Shown here piece by piece: positions 42,540-49,982 of a DNA stretch of 64,000 bases (positions are counted from its first letter, which is position 1; every line of letters starts with the position of its first letter). The notes beneath the pieces are model-generated. The model was not told the DNA's origin, did not search any database, and was given only the letters and a program-made list of their open reading frames with translations. The position numbers and the translations under genes were made by a program. Origin of the DNA: Curvibacter sp. GWA2_63_95 (GTDB lineage Bacteria > Pseudomonadota > Gammaproteobacteria > Burkholderiales > Burkholderiaceae_C); the NCBI GenBank assembly GCA_001795455.1, contig MGPB01000008.1, positions 62,001-126,000 of the forward strand, written 5' to 3'.

Positions 42540-43475
42540 ATGAATTCGGCACTCAATATTCAGCAAGGCTGGCGTTTGTCTCCTTTTTGGCGCCTCATGG
42601 TGGCGCTGTGGCTGGTCTACATCGTCTGGGGCACCACCTACTTTGCCATCGGCATTGCGGTGCACAGCTTCCCCCCGCTGTGGATGAATGCCACCCGCTT
42701 CACGCTGGCCGGCGTGATCATGCTGGCCTGGGCCCTGTGGCGCGGCGAGAAGTTGCCCAGCTGGCGCCAGTGGCGCAACGCGGCTGTGGTGGGCGGGCTG
42801 ATGGTGTTTGGTGCCATGAACCTGGTGGTGTTTGCGCAGCAGCACGGCATTGGTTCAGGCCTCATGGCGACGGTGGTGACGACCATGCCCATGTGGCTGG
42901 CGCTTTGGACGCGCCTGGGCGGCGAACGCGTGCCCATGACGAGCTGGATTGGCCTGGTGCTGGGGGTGGGCGGTGCCCTGCTGCTGGCGATGGAAGGCGA
43001 TTTCTCGGCCAGTTGGCTGGGCGCGCTGGCCGCTTTTGGTGCACCGCTGTGCTGGAGCGTGGGCTCCTACGCGTCCCGCAAGCTGGACCTGCCGGGTCCG
43101 GCCATGGCTTCGGCCACCGAGTGGTTGGCCGGTGGACTGATGGGGGTGGTCGCTGCGTCGTTGATCGAACCGCAGGGTGCACTCAGCAACGTCACGCAGG
43201 AAGCCTGGCTGGCCTGGTGGTACCTGCTGGTGTTTGGCACGCTGATCGCGCTCAACGCCTACCTCTGGTTGCTGCAAAACACCACGGCCGCCGTGGCTGG
43301 CAGCTACTCGTTTGTGAACCCCGCCGTGGCGCTGCTGGTCGGCGTGCTGATTGGCAAAGAAATGCTCACCGGCTGGGTGTTCCTGGCGCTGCCGCTGATT
43401 GGCGGCGCGCTGGCCATGATCATGTACGGCCCAGCCATCGTGGCGTGGTTGCGCCGCCGCACCGGCCGGGCGTAA
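42540..43475 (+). CDS. EamA family (DMT) exporter, YedA-like
   Basis: 311 aa, ten membrane segments in two EamA repeats. Distinctive parts: VALWLVYIVWGTTYFAIGIA, then FPPLWMNATRFTLAGVIMLA and the second repeat with AFGAPLCWSVGSYASRKLDL. It resembles YedA/RhtA-like amino acid or metabolite exporters. Its start is flanked by a palindrome shared with the divergent Lrp/AsnC regulator, so the exported substrate may be the regulator's amino acid ligand. Confidence 0.92.
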   Translation: MNSALNIQQGWRLSPFWRLMVALWLVYIVWGTTYFAIGIAVHSFPPLWMNATRFTLAGVIMLAWALWRGEKLPSWRQWRNAAVVGGLMVFGAMNLVVFAQQHGIGSGLMATVVTTMPMWLALWTRLGGERVPMTSWIGLVLGVGGALLLAMEGDFSASWLGALAAFGAPLCWSVGSYASRKLDLPGPAMASATEWLAGGLMGVVAASLIEPQGALSNVTQEAWLAWWYLLVFGTLIALNAYLWLLQNTTAAVAGSYSFVNPAVALLVGVLIGKEMLTGWVFLALPLIGGALAMIMYGPAIVAWLRRRTGRA

Positions 43476-43482
43476 AGCGTCG

Positions 43483-44244
43483 TCAGACCGAGGTCATCCC
43501 GCCGTCCACCGTGTGGGCCAGGCCGGTCACAAAACTGGCCGCATCGGAGCTGAGCCACAACACGGCGGCGGCCACCTCGTCGGCTTCGCCAATGCGGCCA
43601 ATCGGGTGGATGCCGGCCACCGCCGGGCCCACCTTGGGGTCGGCCGCCACGGCGCGCTCAAACATCACGGTGCGGATCACGCCGGGGCACACCGCGTTGA
43701 CGCGGATGCCCTTGCGTCCATATTCGGCAGCGGCTGATTTGGTCAGGCCGACGACGGCGTGTTTGCTGGCTGCATAGGCCGACATCTTGGGCGCGCCGAT
43801 CAGGCCTGCCACCGAGGCCGTGTTGACGATGCTGCCGCCGCCCTGGGCCAGCATCTGCTGGATCTGGTACTTCATGCACAGCCAGACGCCCTTCACGTTG
43901 ACGCCCAGAATGCGGTCAAACGTGGCTTCTTCGCAGTCGGCCAGGCGCATATGCTCCTCTTCGATACCCGCGTTGTTGAAAGCACAGTCCAGCCGGCCAA
44001 AGTGCGCCACCACCTGAGCCACCATGGCTTGCACCTGCGTGGCCAGCACCACGTCGGCCGCCACAAACAGGGCCTCGGCACCCAGGGCGCGCACCTGGGC
44101 AGCCGTCTCCTCGCCAGCCGGTACATCACGGTCCGTCACCGCCACCTTGGCTCCCGCGCGGGCAAAGGCCAGCGCACTGGCTCGCCCGATGCCACCGCCA
44201 CCGCCGGTGACCAGCACTACCTTGTTGTCAAAACGCATGTTCAT
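43483..44244 (-). CDS. Short-chain dehydrogenase/reductase (SDR)
   Basis: 253 aa classical SDR. The cofactor motif is VTGGGGGIGRASA (TGxxxGxG), the structural NNAG is in FNNAGIEEE, the catalytic Ser is in VNTASVAGLIG and the Tyr-Lys pair in YAASKHAVV. An aspartate after the second strand (VTDRDVP) suggests preference for NAD(H). Many relatives are annotated as glucose or 3-oxoacyl dehydrogenases, and the substrate is unknown. I chose the ATG at 44244 with GGAG seven bases upstream. It is convergent with the exporter. Confidence 0.9.
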   Translation of the reverse strand: MNMRFDNKVVLVTGGGGGIGRASALAFARAGAKVAVTDRDVPAGEETAAQVRALGAEALFVAADVVLATQVQAMVAQVVAHFGRLDCAFNNAGIEEEHMRLADCEEATFDRILGVNVKGVWLCMKYQIQQMLAQGGGSIVNTASVAGLIGAPKMSAYAASKHAVVGLTKSAAAEYGRKGIRVNAVCPGVIRTVMFERAVAADPKVGPAVAGIHPIGRIGEADEVAAAVLWLSSDAASFVTGLAHTVDGGMTSV

Positions 44245-44331
44245 TCGCCAACTCCAAGCCAAACGGCCATCTTAGGCGGCCGTGGGCCGGGCGCTGGTGC
44301 GCGACGGTAACGCACGGGACAGCACCAGAAA

Positions 44332-44353
44332 CGACAAAGGCCCCGAAGGGCCT
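44332..44353 (-). terminator. Probable terminator after the PEP-CTERM gene
   Basis: On the minus strand AGGCCC-TTCG-GGGCCT is followed by TTTGTCG. The stem with UUCG loop is good, the T run short. Confidence 0.6.
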
Positions 44354-44386
44354 GTGTGGAGGAGAGTCGGGATACCGCGGGGTAGC

Positions 44387-45136
44387 TCAGGTCGCAGCAG
44401 CCTTGGCCTTGCGGCGGCGAGCCACCGCACCCACCAAGCCCAGACCCGCCAGCATCAGGGCATAGGTTTCGGGTTCGGGGACAGCCGACACGAAGTACAA
44501 CTGGTCCTGGGCGTACTGGGTGTAGTTTTTGTCCTTGTACAGATTCAAAACACGGACTTGGTTGCCCACATCAGTCCAGCCATTGTTGACGGCCGTCGAG
44601 GCCATTTGTACCAACTGCTTGGCATAGGTGTCGTAGCTGTACAGGCTGCTGCCCACCAGTTCTTTTTCCAGGTACCACACGGCAGTCTGGAAGGAGTTCG
44701 CTTTGGAGTCGCTCGACAGGATGCTCGTCTTGAAGCTGGTGTTTGTGTTGAAGTAGCTAAACAGCCATTCGGTCTTCAGGCTCAGGGGATCGCTGTAGGC
44801 ATTGCCGCCAGAAGCGCCGTTGTTGGCGCTGTAGTAGCTGGAATTCGCGTTTTGGGTCGCGTTGCTCACGTTTTTGACGTACAGCGTGTTTCCCGGTGTG
44901 AATGTTTCGAATTTTTCCAGGCAGAAGGTGTAGAACGAATTTTCACCCGACAGGCTGGAGCCATTCACGCTGCTGACTTCTATGGCTGAAAAAGCGCCAG
45001 CCAAGGTACCTTTGGGGCTGGTGCTCAGCTTGATGGCATCCCCGGCGACCACTTCAGCTGCTGCAAACTGGGCACCTGTCAAGGCTGCTGCGGCCAGAGC
45101 GATGCGGGCGACACGGCCCAGGTTCTTGCGGTTCAT
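44387..45136 (-). CDS. PEP-CTERM sorting domain protein
   Basis: 249 aa. The N-terminal signal peptide is RIALAAAALTGAQFAAAE. The C-terminal anchor is VPEPETYALMLAGLGLVGAV followed by ARRRKAKA: PEP motif, hydrophobic helix, basic tail. This is the substrate tag for exosortase (EpsH/XrtB type), so the protein is exported and processed, often together with exopolysaccharide. The body is rich in Ser, Asn and Tyr (NANSSYYSANNGASGGNAYS) and has one cysteine (FYTFCLEKF). Exosortase genes are not in the window. A perfect palindrome lies 71 bases upstream. Confidence 0.93.
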   Translation of the reverse strand: MNRKNLGRVARIALAAAALTGAQFAAAEVVAGDAIKLSTSPKGTLAGAFSAIEVSSVNGSSLSGENSFYTFCLEKFETFTPGNTLYVKNVSNATQNANSSYYSANNGASGGNAYSDPLSLKTEWLFSYFNTNTSFKTSILSSDSKANSFQTAVWYLEKELVGSSLYSYDTYAKQLVQMASTAVNNGWTDVGNQVRVLNLYKDKNYTQYAQDQLYFVSAVPEPETYALMLAGLGLVGAVARRRKAKAAAT

Positions 45137-45207
45137 CTTGTTTCTTCCCTTAATTAGCCAATACCAAATCTTGGACAGATTGTTGATGGCGGGCGGGCGA
45201 GTGTAAA

Positions 45208-45223
45208 TAGTCCGAACGGACTA
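45208..45223. promoter_or_regulatory. Perfect palindrome upstream of the PEP-CTERM gene
   Basis: TAGTCCG-AA-CGGACTA is a perfect 7-2-7 inverted repeat, 71 bases before the PEP-CTERM start codon. No T run follows on either strand, which argues for an operator and against a terminator. Confidence 0.5.
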
Positions 45224-45301
45224 AACCCGGGGCTGGAGGCTGTGGCAGAGCCCGCCGGGTGTGGAAAAAGTCACAGAAATGGCCCCCATTTTCAGGGGTG
45301 C

Positions 45302-45871
45302 CTAAGGCGTCAGACCCAATACGTCGGCCAGGTCGTCGCGCTGTAGCGGCTTGGCAAACGAGCCCAGCACGCGCAGGCCGTCGGACACCGCCACTTCGGC
45401 GGCAATCGACAGCATCAGGCTGTCGCCGCCGCTGAGCAGGATCACGCCGCCGCGGTATTGCACCTTGGCCAGGTGGCCCAGGAAATCGAGGCCATCGGTG
45501 TGTGGCATGACCATGTCGCAAATCAAAAAATCCGGGGCATGTGGCATCTGGGCCAGTACCTCGGCGCCGGTGCTGCCGTCGCGCGCCGTGTGCACCTCGG
45601 CTACGCCCAGGCTCAGCAGCATTTCGCGCAGCACGGTGTGGCTGAAATCGTCGTCGTCCACCACCAGCACACGCAAGGGGCTGCTGTGGGGGGCGGGGAG
45701 GCGGTGGGTGGTGTCGGCGCGCTGGGCGGCGGCATGGCGGCGGCGCTCCAGGCTCTCCAGTACGGCGGTGAGCACGAACTCGGACAGGGACTCCTCGGCG
45801 CCGAGCAGGGACTCAATGTCCGCACGCAGGGCAGCCGTGATGGGAATGGCGGGCAGCGAAGGCAGTTGCAT
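45302..45871 (-). CDS. Ribbon-helix-helix-like domain fused to a response-regulator receiver
   Basis: 189 aa. Residues 1-50 (MQLPSLPAIPITAALRADIE, then LLGAEESLSEFVLTAVLESL) resemble YlcI/YnfO-type or CopG-type antitoxins of the pattern IPSLR...LR.A.E.LL..GESLS.FV. From about 66 there is a CheY-like receiver: VLVVDDDDFSHTVL with acidic pocket, phospho-acceptor Asp in DFLICDMVMPHTDG, Ser in ILLSGGDS and Lys in SFAKPL. No output domain follows. It is divergent from dnaE2, and a LexA-like box lies in between. The start could also be the ATG at 45910. Confidence 0.78.
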   Translation of the reverse strand: MQLPSLPAIPITAALRADIESLLGAEESLSEFVLTAVLESLERRRHAAAQRADTTHRLPAPHSSPLRVLVVDDDDFSHTVLREMLLSLGVAEVHTARDGSTGAEVLAQMPHAPDFLICDMVMPHTDGLDFLGHLAKVQYRGGVILLSGGDSLMLSIAAEVAVSDGLRVLGSFAKPLQRDDLADVLGLTP

Positions 45872-45912
45872 GGGCGAAGTGTAAGGGAATGTTAGTGTTT
45901 TTATGGCCATAA

Positions 45913-45932
45913 AACTGTATATATAACCAGTT
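45913..45932. promoter_or_regulatory. LexA-like box between the receiver gene and dnaE2
   Basis: AACTGTATATATAACCAGTT: left half CTGT perfect, right half CCAG against ACAG, AT-rich core. It lies 42 bases before the dnaE2 start and 41 bases before the start of the divergent receiver gene. Confidence 0.7.
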
Positions 45933-45974
45933 ATTTGCCATAATTCCAGACCCTGATGATGGGAGTGCGCCACC

Positions 45975-48900
45975 ATGCCTCCAGATTACGCTGAACTGCA
46001 CTGCCTTTCCTCTTTCAGCTTCCAGCGCGGTGCCTCCCAGCCCGAAGAGCTGGTGCAGCGCGCCCATGCACTGGACTACCGTGCGCTGGCCGTGACGGAT
46101 GAATGTTCGGTAGCGGGGGTGGTGCGTGCGCACGTGGAGGCCAAGCGTCTGGGACTGCCCCTGTTGCCAGGGGCCGAGTTTGTGGTGGCGCTACCTGACG
46201 GAGGCCACTTCACGCTGGTGGCCTTGCCGCATAACTTGGCGGGCTGGGGCCAGCTGTGTGAGTTCATCACCGCCGCGCGCATGGCGGCCCCCAAGGGCGA
46301 ATACCGTGCGGCCTGGCACGAGGCGAACTGGGCCGCGCTGCAGGATTGTGAGGTGCTGCTGCAGTTCCAGTTTGCTATCAATATAGAAGCTGCTTGCGCA
46401 ATATCCATAAGGGCTAGGGGCCTATTTGGCCCCAATTGTTGGCTGATGGCCAGTGCCGGGCTGGTGGTGGGGGATGTGCTGCAGCGCGTGCGGGTGCAGC
46501 AGCTCTCGGCCCTGAGCGGCTTGCCGGTGCTGGCCACAGGCCAGGTGTGCATGCATGTACGTTCGCGCAAGCCGCTGCACGATGTGCTGACCGCCGTGCG
46601 CCTGGGCCAGCCCGTGTCGGCCTGTGGCTTTGCGCTGCAGGCCAATGCCGAGGGGCACCTGCGCTCGCGGGCGCGGCTGGCGGCGCTGTTCCCGCCGGAC
46701 TGGCTGGCGAACACGCTGACCGCAGCGCAGCGCTGCACCTTCAGCCTGGACGAGCTGCGTTACCACTACCCGCTGGAGGCGGTGCTGCCAGGCCAGACGG
46801 CGGCGCAGACCCTGCGCCATTATGTGGAGGAGGGGGCTAGTGAGCGCTACCCGGCGGGCGTGCCGCAGGACATCCGTGCGCGCGTGGAGCATGAGATGGC
46901 GCTGATCGTGGAGTTGCGCTTTGAGATGTATTTCCTCACGGTGCACGACATCGTGCGCTTTGCGCGGCGCGAACACATCCTGTGCCAGGGGCGCGGCTCG
47001 GCGGCCAACTCGGTGGTCTGCTACTGCCTGCACATCACCGAGGCCAACCCGCATGAGACCTCGCTGCTGTTCGAGCGTTTCATCAGCCGCGAACGCAACG
47101 AGCCGCCCGATATCGACGTGGACTTTGAGCACCAGCGCCGCGAGGAGGTGATCCAGTACATCTACGCCAAATACGGCCGCGAGCGTGCCGCCATTGCGGC
47201 AACCGTCATCAGCTACCGCCCGCGCAGCGCGTTGCGCGATGTGGGGCGCGCGTTGGAGATTCCCGAAGTGTTGATCACCGCCATGGCCAAAGAGCACCCT
47301 GGCATGTACAGCCGCGAGGTATTGGCCGGGCGGCTACAGGATGCTATTGAAAAAGTAGCTGCTGGCACATATTCCACGGGCGCTGGGAGCCTGGACGGCA
47401 GGGCGCCCAGCTCCGTGTCCCCCGCCCGCAGTGCGGGCTCCTCCTTGACCTCCGCTGAGCGCCCTGCCGCCCAGACTCCCGGGTGGGCGGGTGGCGGTGC
47501 ACTTCCCTCCGAGCGCCGTCTACAGCTGTGGCTGGAGCTCAGCACTGTGCTGCAGGGCTTCCCGCGCCACCTGAGCCAGCACGTGGGCGGTTTTGTACTG
47601 ACGCAGGGGCCGCTCACCCGCCTGGTGCCGGTAGAAAACGCGGCCATGCCAGAGCGCTCCATCATCCAGTGGGACAAGGACGACCTGAGCGCCGTGGGCC
47701 TGATGAAGGTGGACGTGTTGGCCCTGGGCATGCTCAGCGCCATCCGCCGCTGTCTGGAGATGGTGGCGCAGCGGCGCGGCCTGCTGCAACCGCTGCGCAT
47801 GCAGGACATTCCGCGGGACGACGTGGCCACCTACGACATGATTTGCGCGGCCGATACGGTGGGCGTGTTCCAGATTGAGAGCCGGGCGCAGATGAGCATG
47901 TTGCCGCGTCTGCAGCCCCGCTGTTACTACGATCTGGTGGTGGAGGTGGCCATCGTGCGGCCCGGGCCCATCCAGGGGGGCATGGTGCACCCGTACCTGA
48001 AGGCGCGCAAAGACCCCGAGGCCGCCAAGTCGCCTTACCCCGCCTTGCACAAGGCGCTGAAGCGCACGCACGGTGTGCCCATCTTTCAGGAGCAGGTGAT
48101 GCAGATTGCCGTGCTGGCGGCCGGCTTCACACCGGGCGAGGCCGATGCGCTGCGCCGCTCCATGGCCGCGTGGAAGCGCCATGGCAATGTGAGCCAGTAC
48201 CACGACCGGCTGGTGGGTGGCATGGTGGAGCGCGGTTACCCGCTGGACTTTGCCGAGGCCATCTTCAAGCAGATGGAGGGCTTTGGCGAATACGGCTTCC
48301 CCGAGAGCCACGCGGCCAGTTTCGCGCTGCTGGTCTACATCAGCAGCTACCTCAAGTGGCACGAACCCGCGTGTTTTCTGGCCGCCTTGCTCAACAGCCA
48401 GCCACTGGGTTTCTACGGCCCCGCGCAGCTGGTGCAGGACGCCCAGCGCCATGGTGTGGTGGTGCATGCGGTGGATGTGATGCACAGCGACTGGGATTGC
48501 ACCCTGGAGGCGATCTCCGCTCGCCCTGTGTTTGTCGAAGGGCCTGCAGTCCGGTTGGGCCTGCGGCTGGTCAGCGGCCTCACCCAGGCCGTTGCCACGC
48601 GCATCACCGGGCAGCGCCTGCTCGCACCTTTTGCCAGCACCCAAGACCTGGCGCTGCGCTGCCAGCTCGACGCGGGGGACCTCAAGGCCCTGGCCAGTGC
48701 CGATGCGCTGCAGTCGCTCAGCGGCCACCGCCGCCAGCAGGTGTGGGACGCCTCGGCGCTCTTGCCCGCCCCCGCGCTGCTGCGAGGCGTGCCGATTGAC
48801 GAAGACGACCTGGTGCTGCCCGCCGCGGGCGAGGGCGAGGAGGTGACGTTTGATTACGCTGCAGTTGGGCTTACTTTACGCTCCCACCCCTTGCTGCTAT

Positions 48901-49259
48901 TGCGGGAGCAGCTATCAAAACAGAAGCTGCTGACGGCCGCGCAGATGCGCGACTACCCCAGTGGCCGTCTGGTCCGCGCCTGCGGCATCGTCACGGCGCG
49001 CCAGCGGCCGCAGACCGCCAAGGGTGTGATTTTTGTGACGCTGGAGGACGAGACCGGTAGCGTGAATGTGATTGTGTGGAAGAGCGTGCACGAACGCTGG
49101 CGCGATGTGGCTTACCGCGCACGGCTGATGGCGGTGTATGGCGTGTGGCAGCGCGATGACGAGAGCGGCGGCCAGGTGCGCCATGTGGTGGCCAAATACC
49201 TGGTAGACCTGACCCACCTGCTGGGCGACCTGGCCACCACCAGCCGGGATTTCCACTGA
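45975..49259 (+). CDS. dnaE2: Error-prone DNA polymerase DnaE2 (ImuC)
   Basis: 1094 aa, C-family polymerase for SOS translesion synthesis with ImuA and ImuB. The PHP domain opens with YAELHCLSSFSFQRGASQPEE; the catalytic aspartates are in EPPDIDVDFEHQRR; GFPRHLSQHVGGFVLTQGPL and FGEYGFPESHAASFALLVY are DnaE2 hallmarks; an OB fold is near the end (GVIFVTLEDETGSVNVIVW). Three stretches are read from the dispersed repeat (about 133-152, 456-473 and 964-983). The second is part of a roughly 60-residue low-complexity insertion not expected in the family. A LexA-like box lies upstream. Confidence 0.95.
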   Translation: MPPDYAELHCLSSFSFQRGASQPEELVQRAHALDYRALAVTDECSVAGVVRAHVEAKRLGLPLLPGAEFVVALPDGGHFTLVALPHNLAGWGQLCEFITAARMAAPKGEYRAAWHEANWAALQDCEVLLQFQFAINIEAACAISIRARGLFGPNCWLMASAGLVVGDVLQRVRVQQLSALSGLPVLATGQVCMHVRSRKPLHDVLTAVRLGQPVSACGFALQANAEGHLRSRARLAALFPPDWLANTLTAAQRCTFSLDELRYHYPLEAVLPGQTAAQTLRHYVEEGASERYPAGVPQDIRARVEHEMALIVELRFEMYFLTVHDIVRFARREHILCQGRGSAANSVVCYCLHITEANPHETSLLFERFISRERNEPPDIDVDFEHQRREEVIQYIYAKYGRERAAIAATVISYRPRSALRDVGRALEIPEVLITAMAKEHPGMYSREVLAGRLQDAIEKVAAGTYSTGAGSLDGRAPSSVSPARSAGSSLTSAERPAAQTPGWAGGGALPSERRLQLWLELSTVLQGFPRHLSQHVGGFVLTQGPLTRLVPVENAAMPERSIIQWDKDDLSAVGLMKVDVLALGMLSAIRRCLEMVAQRRGLLQPLRMQDIPRDDVATYDMICAADTVGVFQIESRAQMSMLPRLQPRCYYDLVVEVAIVRPGPIQGGMVHPYLKARKDPEAAKSPYPALHKALKRTHGVPIFQEQVMQIAVLAAGFTPGEADALRRSMAAWKRHGNVSQYHDRLVGGMVERGYPLDFAEAIFKQMEGFGEYGFPESHAASFALLVYISSYLKWHEPACFLAALLNSQPLGFYGPAQLVQDAQRHGVVVHAVDVMHSDWDCTLEAISARPVFVEGPAVRLGLRLVSGLTQAVATRITGQRLLAPFASTQDLALRCQLDAGDLKALASADALQSLSGHRRQQVWDASALLPAPALLRGVPIDEDDLVLPAAGEGEEVTFDYAAVGLTLRSHPLLLLREQLSKQKLLTAAQMRDYPSGRLVRACGIVTARQRPQTAKGVIFVTLEDETGSVNVIVWKSVHERWRDVAYRARLMAVYGVWQRDDESGGQVRHVVAKYLVDLTHLLGDLATTSRDFH
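46371..46430 (+). repeat. Dispersed Comamonad repeat, copy 10 (inside dnaE2)
   Basis: GCTATCAATATAGAAGCTGC then TTGCGCAATATCCATAAGGG then CTAGGGGCC. It is read as AINIEAACAISIRARGL within the PHP domain. Confidence 0.9.
47342..47395 (+). repeat. Dispersed Comamonad repeat, copy 11 (inside dnaE2)
   Basis: GCTATTGAAAAAGTAGCTGC then TGGCACATATTCCACGGGCG then CTGGGAGCC. It is read as AIEKVAAGTYSTGAGSL and followed by about 40 Ser/Ala/Pro-rich residues before the conserved GFPRHLSQH block. Confidence 0.85.
48866..48923 (-). repeat. Dispersed Comamonad repeat, copy 12 (inside dnaE2)
   Basis: Reverse orientation and most diverged on one side: CTATTGCGGGAGCAGCTATC then AAAACAG keeps the core, while the CCCGTGG side is blurred. 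It is read as LLLLREQLSKQ. Confidence 0.65.
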
Positions 49260-49278
49260 ATCCCCGGGCCAAGCGGCC

Positions 49279-49890
49279 CTAAAACTTGAAACGCAGGCCG
49301 AAACTCAAAAAGTCCTCGCCATTGGCGCCATGGCTGTTGAGCAGGTCGTAGATGGCGCAGCGGTGGTGCAGGCGCACAAAAAATTCATGCTCGGGGGTGT
49401 GTGGCCGGGAGAACGCGGCTTCGATGAAGAGGAAGTTCAGTGTGCGCGTGCCCTGCCCATTGGCGCCGCGCTCCATGGGCCCCACCTCGCTGGTGTACGA
49501 GATGCCCAGCGGTGCCAGCCGCAGGTCGGTGCGCAGCACATCGCGCCACGGAAAACCGCTCCAGCGAATGGCGGGGGCCACTGCCACTTCGGTCAGGCTG
49601 GCCTGGCCCCATTGCTGGCCAACCATGCCGTCCAGCTCCAGCGCAATCGGCCAGTCCTGCGATTTCCACAAGGTGGTGCTGCCCGTGAGGGCCAGCATGT
49701 AGTGCTCTGTGTAGTGGGCCGTGCCTGCGATGGCGCCGGCGGGCTCTGCATCGTGGTACTTGCCCACATACAGGCCCCAGCTGGAGTCGCGTGTTTCAGC
49801 GCCCGCCTGCCAGGGCAGGGCCATGGCTGCCGCCAGCAGCAGGCGGTGCAGACCGTAGCAAGGCAGGTGCATGGGCGTCCCCCAAAACAT
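49279..49890 (-). CDS. PagL-like outer-membrane beta-barrel protein
   Basis: 203 aa with a signal peptide (HRLLLAAAMALPWQAGAE region) and a barrel-like body: SSWGLYVGKYHD at the start, WPIALELDGMVGQQWG, DVLRTDLRLAPLGISYTSEV, and the C-terminus LSFGLRFKF ending in phenylalanine. HEFFVRLHHRCAIYDLLNSH resembles the active-site strand of lipid A deacylase PagL-type proteins (usually H-x-S), with Cys in place of Ser, so activity is uncertain. I chose the ATG at 49890 with GGAGG five bases before it; earlier in-frame codons look non-coding. It is convergent with dnaE2. Confidence 0.7.
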   Translation of the reverse strand: MFWGTPMHLPCYGLHRLLLAAAMALPWQAGAETRDSSWGLYVGKYHDAEPAGAIAGTAHYTEHYMLALTGSTTLWKSQDWPIALELDGMVGQQWGQASLTEVAVAPAIRWSGFPWRDVLRTDLRLAPLGISYTSEVGPMERGANGQGTRTLNFLFIEAAFSRPHTPEHEFFVRLHHRCAIYDLLNSHGANGEDFLSFGLRFKF

Positions 49891-49982
49891 GGTGGCCTCC
49901 ATGCTAGCGTCCACAACCGCGCCCACCAAATGGCGGGCGCCCAAAACCCCCCGCACGCAGGGGGGATGCCTGCGGGGCTGGC

